This document shows, piece by piece, positions 57,207 through 64,000 of a stretch of 64,000 nucleotides of DNA. The notes under the pieces are model-generated. The model was not told the origin of the DNA. It saw nothing but the letters and a program-made list of their open reading frames with translations, and did no database searches. Source of the DNA: Streptomyces wuyuanensis (lineage in GTDB: Bacteria; Actinomycetota; Actinomycetes; Streptomycetales; Streptomycetaceae); assembly GCF_900103455.1 (NCBI RefSeq), contig NZ_FNHI01000033.1, positions 1-64,000 on the forward strand, in the 5' to 3' direction. Position 1 is the first letter of the stretch. Every line of letters begins with the position of its first letter. Both the position numbers and the translations under genes were made by a program.

Positions 57207-58436
57207 GTGCGGAGACGACATGCGGTGGTGGTCGGGGCCGGAATCGGCGGCCTGACCGCTGCGATCGCGCTGCACCGGCGCGGCTGGGACGTGACGGTAT
57301 GCGAACGCGCCCCCGAGCCGCCCACCACGGGTGCCGGTATCGGTCTCGCCCCCAACGCCTTGCGAGCCCTTCAGGCCATCGGTGTGGGCGCCGCCCACGC
57401 GGTGGGCACCGCCGTACCCGCGACGATGGGTGCGCGCCGTCGTGACGGCCGGTGGCTCACCCGGGTCGGCACCGCGGCCATGGCGGCCCGTTACGGCCTG
57501 GCGCCGCTCGCGGTCCCGCGCCCGGCCTTCACGGCCGCCCTGGCCGCCGCCCTGCCACCCGAGGCCTTGCGGTACGGCACCGCCGTGACGGCCGTGGACG
57601 ATCCCGCGGGCTGGCCGGCCGTCCGCACGGCGGCCGGCGAGGACCTCCCGGCCGATCTGGTCGTCAGCGCCGACGGTATCCACAGCCCGTTGCGGCGGGC
57701 GTTCTTCCCGTCCCATCCCGGCCTGCACTACATCGGCGAGTCCGCCTGGCGCACCATCGTGGACGCCCCGGACCTCCGGATATCCGACATGAGCGAGACC
57801 TGGGGACGGGGAGAGCGGTTCGGCGTGACCCCGCTCGCCGACGGCCGGTTCTACCTCTACGCCACCGCGGTCGTGCCGGCCGGAACCCGGTCGGCCGATC
57901 CGCGCGCCGAACTCCGGCGCCGCTTCGGCTCATGGCACGACCCGATCCCCGACCTGCTGGACCGTGTCGACCGCCTCCACCCCGCCGACGTCCTGCAGAA
58001 CGACCTCCATGACCTGGCCGCCCCGCTCCCCGCCCTTCACCACGGCCGGATCGCCTGGCTGGGCGACGCGGCCCATGCCATGGCCCCCAATCTCGGCCAG
58101 GGCGGCTGCCAGGCCATCGAGGACGCGGTCGTCCTCGCCCACCTGCTGCCTGGGGGAGACGGCGGATCGCCTCCAGGTGGCGGCGGAGCCGGAGGCACGG
58201 ACCCCGTCCCGGCCGCCCTCGCCGCGTACACCGCCGCCCGCCGTGACCGCACCGACGCCGTACGCCTCCGCGCCCGCCGGGCCGGCCGCCTGGGCGCCCT
58301 GCGCAGCCCGCTCGCGGCGGCCGCCCGCGATCTGGCGGTCCTCGCCACCCCCAGCCGCATCGCCCTGCGCGGCCTGGACGACCTCTTCAACGGCTTCCGT
58401 CTCCCCGGAGACGCGCCCGGGGTCAGGCGGAGGTGA
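57207..58436 (+). CDS. FAD-dependent monooxygenase (paralog)
   Basis: A 409-residue class A monooxygenase paralogous to the 46443 protein: VVGAGIGGLTAAIALHRRGW (about 8-27), DLVVSADGIHSPLRR, and WLGDAAHAMAPNLGQGGCQA (about 287-306). A glycine-rich insert (GGDGGSPPGGGGAGGTD) lies at about 325. The GTG at 57207 follows GAGGAGG by five bases; an ATG at 57180 in the same frame is the alternative. Its 3' end overlaps the convergent gene by 14 bases. The substrate is unknown. Confidence 0.85.
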   Translation: MRRRHAVVVGAGIGGLTAAIALHRRGWDVTVCERAPEPPTTGAGIGLAPNALRALQAIGVGAAHAVGTAVPATMGARRRDGRWLTRVGTAAMAARYGLAPLAVPRPAFTAALAAALPPEALRYGTAVTAVDDPAGWPAVRTAAGEDLPADLVVSADGIHSPLRRAFFPSHPGLHYIGESAWRTIVDAPDLRISDMSETWGRGERFGVTPLADGRFYLYATAVVPAGTRSADPRAELRRRFGSWHDPIPDLLDRVDRLHPADVLQNDLHDLAAPLPALHHGRIAWLGDAAHAMAPNLGQGGCQAIEDAVVLAHLLPGGDGGSPPGGGGAGGTDPVPAALAAYTAARRDRTDAVRLRARRAGRLGALRSPLAAAARDLAVLATPSRIALRGLDDLFNGFRLPGDAPGVRRR

Positions 58437-58818
58437 AGAGGTCCTCGCGTGCGTCGTCGAGGACGAGCCCGTTGTCCAGGCGGACGCGAACCCTCACGTG
58501 CCGCGTCCGCTCCTGATGGGCGACCCACTCCGCTTCCAGGGAGCTGACCTGCTCCGCGATCTGTTGCCTGCTCGCCGAGGGCATCTGGTGTCCGAAGTCG
58601 TCCAGGAGCGACTTGAGCCGGACATACTCGCGGACCTCCTGGCTCTGATGGCGGTCCTGCCGCTCGTAGCGCCGCTCGACGGTTCCCTCACAGCCCGCCG
58701 CCAGCGACAGCGACCCGACGACGGCGGCCTCGGCCGCGGAGTCCCCGGCCAGACCCACCGAACCGGACAAGCCGAGCTCCGCCGCCAGCTTCACCCGCTG
58801 ACCCTCTTTCCACGTCAC
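58423..58818 (-). CDS. Hypothetical protein
   Basis: A 131-residue protein from a GTG at 58818: TWKEGQRVKLAAELGLSGSV, then an alanine-rich part, then REYVRLKSLLDDFGHQMPSA, and a C-terminal strand pair HVRVRVRLDNGLVLDDARED. No family recognised. It converges with the monooxygenase gene. Confidence 0.5.
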   Translation of the reverse strand: MTWKEGQRVKLAAELGLSGSVGLAGDSAAEAAVVGSLSLAAGCEGTVERRYERQDRHQSQEVREYVRLKSLLDDFGHQMPSASRQQIAEQVSSLEAEWVAHQERTRHVRVRVRLDNGLVLDDAREDLFTSA

Positions 58819-58909
58819 CGATCCATTATGAGCGCCGCCCGGCACGCCACCCGTCCGGGCTTCGTCGCTCCAAGCCGAGATCCGGAAAACCAGTTGGCCG
58901 GTCCGGCCC

Positions 58910-58930
58910 CGCCCCTGATCATCAGGGGCG
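58910..58930. promoter_or_regulatory. 21-bp perfect palindrome ahead of a small ORF
   Basis: CGCCCCTGAT-C-ATCAGGGGCG: 10-bp arms around one central base, ending directly before the ATG at 58931. The right arm (AGGGGCG) could also act as a ribosome binding site hidden in a hairpin. It may be an operator or a translation-controlling hairpin. Confidence 0.5.
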
Positions 58931-59071
58931 ATGAGCACCGCATTCGACGACATCCGGCGCCATATCGCCGCCTGCGACATACCCAGCGCCGTCCGCTCCC
59001 TCCGCCCCCTGGCCGACACCGCCGGTCTCGAAGACCTCGCTTCCTGGTGCGTCACGCTCTGGGGTGGGTGA
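58931..59071 (+). CDS. Small ORF of 46 residues
   Basis: Encodes MSTAFDDIRRHIAACDIPSA and VRSLRPLADTAGLEDLASWC, ending WGG at 59071. It looks like a genuine protein start, with helix-forming composition. It may be a small protein or the remnant of a longer gene. The palindrome abutting the ATG is its only notable neighbour. Family unknown. Confidence 0.35.
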   Translation: MSTAFDDIRRHIAACDIPSAVRSLRPLADTAGLEDLASWCVTLWGG

Positions 59072-59149
59072 GGCACGTGGAGCCGATGTGAGCCGACCGG
59101 TGCACTGATGTCCGGGCGGGGATTCGTGGGACATGGCCCGGCGCCCGGC

Positions 59150-59812
59150 TCAGGTTGCGGGGAGGATACGGCGCGTTTCGTAGGCCCACATCGCGATCTC
59201 GACCCGGTTGCGGGCGCCGAGTTTGGCCATCAGGCTGGCCAGATGTGTCTTCACCGTGCTGAGGCTGATGTGCAGTGTATCGGCGATCTCGGTGTTGGTC
59301 AGCCCGCGGGCGACGGCGAGGAGTACCTGCTCCTCGCGGGTGGTGACGGGTGAGACCGGCTGGGCCGCGGGCCGGCCGGCGGGCAGGTCCGCGAATGTCT
59401 GGAGCAGGCGGACGGTGACGCTGGGCGCGATGAGCGCCTCACCGTCGGACGCCGACCGTACGGCCTGGGCCAGAAGGTCTGGTCCCGCGTCCTTGAGGAG
59501 GAATCCGCGGGCGCCGGCACGCAGTGAGCCGTAGACGTACTCGTCGAGGTCGAACGTGGTGATGACGACCACGGCCAGCGGGTCGGCGACGCCCGGGCCG
59601 GCGACCAGCCGGGTGGCCTCGAGCCCGTCGAGTACGGGCATGCGGATGTCGAACAGGCAGACGTCGGGGCGTAGTTCGCGGGCCAGACGTATCGCTTCCC
59701 GCCCGTCGGCGGCCTCGCCGACCACCTCGATGCCGGGCTGGGCGTTCAGCATGATCCGCAACCCGGTGCGGATGATCGTCTGGTCGTCAGCGACGAGGAC
59801 GCGAATGGACAT
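59150..59812 (-). CDS. NarL-family response regulator
   Basis: A 220-residue regulator. The receiver domain (about 1-120) has RVLVADD, phospho-acceptor Asp55 (CLFDIRMPV) and K near 105 (LLKDA); the LuxR-type HTH is at about 150-215 (ARGLTNTEIADTLHISLSTV, KTHLASLMAKLGARNRVEI). The ATG at 59812 gives the normal MSIRVLVADD start; it lies within the 3' end of the kinase gene. It is probably the regulator of the MMPL transporter gene divergent from this pair. Confidence 0.9.
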   Translation of the reverse strand: MSIRVLVADDQTIIRTGLRIMLNAQPGIEVVGEAADGREAIRLARELRPDVCLFDIRMPVLDGLEATRLVAGPGVADPLAVVVITTFDLDEYVYGSLRAGARGFLLKDAGPDLLAQAVRSASDGEALIAPSVTVRLLQTFADLPAGRPAAQPVSPVTTREEQVLLAVARGLTNTEIADTLHISLSTVKTHLASLMAKLGARNRVEIAMWAYETRRILPAT

Positions 59813-60959
59813 CGCTCTCGCTCCTCGCTCTCGGCAGTTCGGCTTCGACATGCCAGCCCCGGTCGGTACCCGGGCCGGCTCGTAGTGTGCCGCCGAGCAG
59901 GGTCGCGCGCTCGCGCAGTCCGGTAAGTCCGTATCCGTCGCGACCCCGGCCGGTGCGCCGGCCGTTGTCGCGCACGCTCACCCGTACCGTGTGCCGTTCC
60001 GCGGCGACCCGAACGACGAGCTCGGTCGCGTCGACCGCATGGCGCAGCGCGTTGGTCACCGACTCCTGCACGATCCGGTAGACGGCCGCGTCCACGGCCG
60101 GGGGCAGCGCGTCCAGTTCGCCGTCGAGCCCCAGGTCGACCCTGAGGCGACCACCCGGGGTGCGCACCAGGCGCTCCAGATCCGCGACTCCGGCAGGGGG
60201 CGCCAGCTCCGCGCCGACCCCGCGGTCGCGCAGCGCGGCGACCATGGCGCGCATTTCCTCCAGCGTGCGCGCCCCTTCCTCCTCGACCCCCTCCAGCGCC
60301 TTGACGGCGGCGGACGGGTCGGTGCCCGCGAGTACCCCGCCCGCCTGGGCGATGATCACCATGGCAGACACGTGGTGGGCCACCGTGTCGTGCAATTCCC
60401 GGGCGAGCTGCTCGCGCTCGCGGGAGCGCACTTGCTCCAACTGCCGCTCGCGAGCGGTCACCCGGAACCGCACGGCAGCACCGACCACGCCGGGCAGTAG
60501 CAGGAAGACGAAGCCCACGACGTTCTCGCCGACCGGGGTCTCGTCCGTGACGGAACACAGCGCGCCGGCCGCGAGGATCACCGCGCCGCCCAGCACGATC
60601 TCGCGTCCCGATCCCCACCGGGGCAGCGCGTACACCAGCACGAGCACGACCGCGCCGGTGTACAGGCCGACGGGCTCGCGCGGTGCGGCGACCAGCGAGG
60701 CCACCTGAAGCAGGATCACCGAGCCGAACGCCAGCGTCACCATCGCCAGCGGGCGGGTCCGGCGCCACAGGGGCAGCAGGCACAGCCAAACGGTGAACAC
60801 CACCGCCACCGGCCGCCACACGACGTTCTCGCGCAGGGTGGCCTCCAGCGCCACACCGGCAAGGCCCACGGCGAACAGCGCCCAGTCCCGCCACACCCGG
60901 GCCGGCGCGCCGGGCGGCCGGGGTTCGGTCCACAGGGTTCGCAGGTCGTCTCGGAGCAC
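59787..60959 (-). CDS. Sensor histidine kinase (HisKA_3, DesK/NarX-like)
   Basis: A 390-residue membrane kinase. Four to five transmembrane helices occupy about 25-165; the dimerisation domain has the phospho-His in RELHDTVAHHVSAMVIIAQ (about 200), and the HATPase domain shows QESVTNALRHA (N box) and GYGLTGLRERATLLGG (G box). It overlaps the response regulator by 26 bases. No extracellular sensor domain is evident, so it probably senses a membrane or intramembrane signal. The start is at 60959 (ATG); it is divergent from the MMPL gene across 176 bases. Confidence 0.9.
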   Translation of the reverse strand: MLRDDLRTLWTEPRPPGAPARVWRDWALFAVGLAGVALEATLRENVVWRPVAVVFTVWLCLLPLWRRTRPLAMVTLAFGSVILLQVASLVAAPREPVGLYTGAVVLVLVYALPRWGSGREIVLGGAVILAAGALCSVTDETPVGENVVGFVFLLLPGVVGAAVRFRVTARERQLEQVRSREREQLARELHDTVAHHVSAMVIIAQAGGVLAGTDPSAAVKALEGVEEEGARTLEEMRAMVAALRDRGVGAELAPPAGVADLERLVRTPGGRLRVDLGLDGELDALPPAVDAAVYRIVQESVTNALRHAVDATELVVRVAAERHTVRVSVRDNGRRTGRGRDGYGLTGLRERATLLGGTLRAGPGTDRGWHVEAELPRARSESDVHSRPRR

Positions 60960-61135
60960 GGTTCTCAGCCTAGGGACCGCGGCGTGCCGCGCATCGGCCG
61001 AAAGGACGGTTCGTCACTCCGCCCCGGGGCCGACGGATCCGCGGCCCGCGAGCCGATGCCGCAGAGCGCCGCGGCGACGAGCCTTACGCATCGGCGGCCG
61101 TACAAGGACGGCCGCCGAGGTGGTTGGAGGACCCG

Positions 61136-63406
61136 ATGCTCTCGAAAGCCCTGTTGCGCCTGGGCGCAAGCGCCGCCCGCCATCCCTGGCGGGTGATCGC
61201 GGCATGGCTGATCGCCGCCACGCTCGCCGTCCTCGCCGCCGCCGCCTTCGGCGGGCGGACCGCGGACTCGATGACCGCTCCGGGACTGGACTCCCGACGG
61301 GCCGCGGAACTGATCGAGCGGGCAGGCACCGGCCAGGAGGGGATGACCGCCCAAGTGGTCGTCACCCCCCTCGACGACGGTGCGACGTTCTTCGACCACG
61401 ACGGCGCGCGCACCGCTCTCACGCGGCTGCAGACCGAGGTGAAGCGGCTGCCGCACGTGCTCGGCACGAGCGACCCGGCGGGGGCGCTCGACGCACGCGG
61501 GGACACCGCCGTGCGCGGCGGCCTCCTGTCGGCCGACGGGCGGATCGCGGTCGTCCGGGTGCAGTACCCCGACCAGAGCCGGCTGTCGGCCGAAGACCTC
61601 GACGCCCTCGTCGATCTCGGCGACCGGCTGCGCGCCGAGCTGCCGCTGCGCATCGAGATGGGCGGGAACCTCTTCTACGTCTTCTCCGACCCCGACGGCG
61701 GCGCAAGCGAGCTGATCGGCCTCCTCGCCGCGGCCGCGATCCTGTTCCTGGCGTTCGGTTCGCTCGTCGCCGCCGCGCTGCCGATCGGCATGGCGGTCTT
61801 CGGGCTGACCGTCGGGGTCGCCACGATGACGGTACTGGCAGGGGTGACAGAGGTCCCCACCTTCGCACCGGTCCTGGGCAGCATGGTCGGGCTCGGAGTG
61901 GGCATCGACTACGCGCTGTTCGTGCTCGCCAGGCACCGGGAGTACCTCGCGTGCGGGCTCGATCCGCAGACGGCGGCGGGGCGAGCGGTGGCAACGGCGG
62001 GGAGGCCGGTGGTCTTCGCCGGCGGCACCGTCGTCGTGTCGATCCTCGGCCTGGCGGTCGCGAACGTGCCGTTCATGACAGTGGGCGGGGTTGCCGTCTC
62101 GATCGTCGTCCTGACGATGGTGCTCGCGTCGGTGACGCTGCTGCCGGCCTTCCTCGGCGCGGCGGGCCCGCGGCTGGGCCGATCCGGCCGGATCGGCCGG
62201 GCTCTGCAGACCAGGAAGCTGGGCCGACTCGCCCGGCGGCGGGACCCGGCGGCGGGCGCAGCCCCCGCCGCCGGGTGGCGGCGCTGGCTCGGGCACGTCG
62301 GCCGGCACCCGGTGCCGTATGCGGTCGGCGCCGCGGCGCTGCTGCTGACGGCGACGCTGCCCGTGCTCGGCCTGCGCGTCGGCCTGCCCGACGACGGCTC
62401 ACTGCCGCAGAGCCGTACCGAGCGCCGTGCCTACGACCTCGTCGCCGAGGGCTTCGGCCCGGGCACCAACGGTCCTCTCGTCATCGCCGCGGACCCCGCC
62501 GGTGATCCCGGAGTGGTGGACCGTCTCGTTGGGGCGGTCGCGGCGGATCCGGGGATCGCGTCCGTCGCCCCGGCGCGCATCGACCGGGCCACCGGCGTCG
62601 CGACCCTCGTGGTGTTCCCGACCACCAGCCCTCAGGCGGAGGCCACGGCCGACACCCTCACCCGGCTGCGCACCGAGGTGCTGCCCGCGGCGATCGGACA
62701 AGGCCCGGCCAGGGCGCACGTCGGCGGGGCCGCCGCGAGCCTGTCCGACGTGGGCCGACGCACCAGCGAACGTCTGCCGGTGTTCGTCGCCGCCGTGCTG
62801 GCGCTCTCGTTCCTGCTGCTGATGCTGGTCTTCCGCTCGGTCGTCGTACCGCTCAAGGCGGTGCTGCTGAACCTGCTGAGCATCGGCGCGGCCTACGGCA
62901 TCATGGTCGCGGTCTTCCAGTGGGGCTGGGGAGGCGCACTCATCGGGCTGGAGGCGACGGTTCCGATCGTGTCGTTCATCCCGATGTTCCTCTTCGCCAT
63001 CCTGTTCGGCCTGTCGATGGACTACGAGGTGTTCCTTCTCTCGCGCGTGCGCGAGGAGTACGTGCGCACCGGCGACAACGGCACGGCGATCGTGGAGGGC
63101 GTCGCGGGCACCGCCCGGATCATCACGTCGGCCGCCCTCATCATGGTGGCGGTCTTCCTGTCCTTCGCCGTCGCCGAGGACCCCTCCACCAAGATGTTCG
63201 GGCTCGGCCTGGCCACCGCGATCCTCATCGACGCGACGGTCGTCCGCATGGTGCTGGTACCGGCGACCATGACACTCCTCGGCCGGGCCAACTGGTGGCT
63301 GCCGGGGTGGCTGGACCGGCTCCTTCCCCGCGGCCCGGTCGGCACCGACGACCCCGATGCGGAATCCACGGGTGAGGCCCCGCGTCCACGGCTGGTTGAC
63401 CGTTGA
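61136..63406 (+). CDS. MMPL-family RND transporter
   Basis: A 756-residue membrane transporter with two MMPL halves. TM1 is near residue 20; a periplasmic loop (about 45-180) follows; membrane helices cluster at about 190-340 and 540-720. GSMVGLGVGIDYALFVLARH and FGLSMDYEVFLLSRVREEY carry the Gly/Asp-Tyr proton-relay motifs of MmpL-type exporters. Substrates of this family include lipids and drugs. GGAGG precedes the ATG at 61136 by five bases; the frame extends to a TTG at 61124. It is probably controlled by the adjacent two-component system. Confidence 0.92.
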   Translation: MLSKALLRLGASAARHPWRVIAAWLIAATLAVLAAAAFGGRTADSMTAPGLDSRRAAELIERAGTGQEGMTAQVVVTPLDDGATFFDHDGARTALTRLQTEVKRLPHVLGTSDPAGALDARGDTAVRGGLLSADGRIAVVRVQYPDQSRLSAEDLDALVDLGDRLRAELPLRIEMGGNLFYVFSDPDGGASELIGLLAAAAILFLAFGSLVAAALPIGMAVFGLTVGVATMTVLAGVTEVPTFAPVLGSMVGLGVGIDYALFVLARHREYLACGLDPQTAAGRAVATAGRPVVFAGGTVVVSILGLAVANVPFMTVGGVAVSIVVLTMVLASVTLLPAFLGAAGPRLGRSGRIGRALQTRKLGRLARRRDPAAGAAPAAGWRRWLGHVGRHPVPYAVGAAALLLTATLPVLGLRVGLPDDGSLPQSRTERRAYDLVAEGFGPGTNGPLVIAADPAGDPGVVDRLVGAVAADPGIASVAPARIDRATGVATLVVFPTTSPQAEATADTLTRLRTEVLPAAIGQGPARAHVGGAAASLSDVGRRTSERLPVFVAAVLALSFLLLMLVFRSVVVPLKAVLLNLLSIGAAYGIMVAVFQWGWGGALIGLEATVPIVSFIPMFLFAILFGLSMDYEVFLLSRVREEYVRTGDNGTAIVEGVAGTARIITSAALIMVAVFLSFAVAEDPSTKMFGLGLATAILIDATVVRMVLVPATMTLLGRANWWLPGWLDRLLPRGPVGTDDPDAESTGEAPRPRLVDR

Positions 63407-63549
63407 CTCGACTGCTGCCCGCCCTTGGCGTCCGGCACCTCAGCGCGTCACCTAAGGGGCATATCGAGTCGTGATCATCGGTGGTCCTGGTGAGGTCCTT
63501 GAAAATTGCCACTGGTCGCAACCACCGCAGTCGCAGGGAATCCGGCAGG

Positions 63550-64000
63550 TCATGTTGACGCGTGCCCCGCCCCGTCTGGGCCCCGCACTCCGCGTGCAGG
63601 GCAGGGCCCAGACACATCTCCTACTCCCTCCGCACCCCGCCGCGCCCGAGCCCGCGCACCGCTCTGCGGCGGGGATGCCCCGGACCTGGTTCCCCGGCCG
63701 CGGGGCCCGGCACCCCTCGTTCGGGGGTTCGCCCCTCGCGCGGAGCCCGGTTCGGGCAGGCTCGCCTCGGCGGCCTCATGCACTGTGCGGCCCGCCGACA
63801 GACAACCGCGGTGGGTGGAAGTGGTGTCCTGGACGCGGCGGATGATCCCCTGCCAGAAGTGGAAACGGTCGCTGACCTGCACCGCACCGGGAGCCCCGCC
63901 CGCGACGCCCTGCCGGTAGGTGAGGGAGCCGTCGCGGCAGGCGACCTCGACACCTGGGTGCTCGCGGAGCCAACGGCTGAGCCTGCCGCGTCGCGTCCCT
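63550..64000 (-). pseudogene. Partial ISL3-family transposase
   Basis: The minus strand reads RLSRWLREHPGVEVACRDGS then LTYRQGVAGGAPGAVQVSDR and FHFWQGIIRRVQDTTSTHRG, matching the catalytic region of ISL3 transposases (first and second DDE acidic regions). The frame continues past the right edge of the window. After about 63780 it becomes proline/arginine-rich with no family match and stops at 63550, so the C-terminal part is probably frameshifted or truncated. Confidence 0.65.

Overview
The window reads as high-GC actinobacterial DNA, most likely a Streptomyces chromosome arm or other accessory region. The support is GC-rich codon use, an SsgA-like sporulation protein, SpoIIE-type phosphatases with anti-sigma-like ATPase tails, an MmyB-type regulator, and many relics of genes and mobile elements. 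No rRNA or tRNA gene and no complete secondary-metabolite synthase was seen.

Layout. 1-3.1 kb: an IS element at the window edge, a decayed CRISPR array without cas genes, several gene relics and one SRPBCC gene. 3.1-8.1 kb: two tandem PAS/GAF/SpoIIE phosphatases. 8.4-11.9 kb: a TetR gene facing a cytochrome P450 operon (ferredoxin, frameshifted ferredoxin reductase, P450). 12.0-21.2 kb: a block between two GH15 3'-end relics holding a small secreted protein, a NIPSNAP protein, a TetR gene divergent from a self-sufficient CYP102-type P450-reductase fusion, and a zinc alcohol dehydrogenase. Two more TetR genes follow. 21.3-27.8 kb: an operon of extradiol dioxygenase, FAH-family hydrolase, flavin aromatic hydroxylase, acetoacetyl-CoA synthetase and a nitroreductase-family reductase. 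27.8-32.7 kb: relics (SnoaL-like, TnpB with its hairpin end, flavin monooxygenase, relaxase-like), a second small secreted protein, and the SsgA-like gene. 32.7-40.4 kb: acyl-CoA ligase, quinone oxidoreductase divergent from an XRE/MmyB regulator, an IS5-type insertion, an SMI1/KNR4-Lsr2 gene with a frameshift, and two membrane proteins. 41.2-44.1 kb: a MoxR ATPase and VWA/metallopeptidase pair. 44-59 kb: relics (P-type ATPase, a second relaxase-like copy, IS3, UvrA, MpaB), two paralogous FAD monooxygenases, a lipoprotein, a HIT protein and several unknown genes. 59.1-63.4 kb: a two-component system divergent from an MMPL transporter, then a partial ISL3 transposase at the edge.

How the genes may work together. 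A 15-bp palindrome, consensus CCRTACRNYGTAYGG, occurs eight times: at both TetR genes of one paralogous pair (across their start codons), in two pairs before and behind the CYP102 promoter, and upstream of both small secreted proteins. This suggests one regulon joining a self-sufficient P450 and extracellular proteins. A second motif, like TGATGA-NN-TCATCA, lies by the other two TetR paralogs, one of which faces the ring-cleavage operon. The enzymes of that operon fit an orcinol/alkylresorcinol-type route: ring hydroxylation, extradiol cleavage, acylpyruvate hydrolysis to pyruvate plus a beta-keto acid, then CoA activation. That pathway is an inference from gene content.
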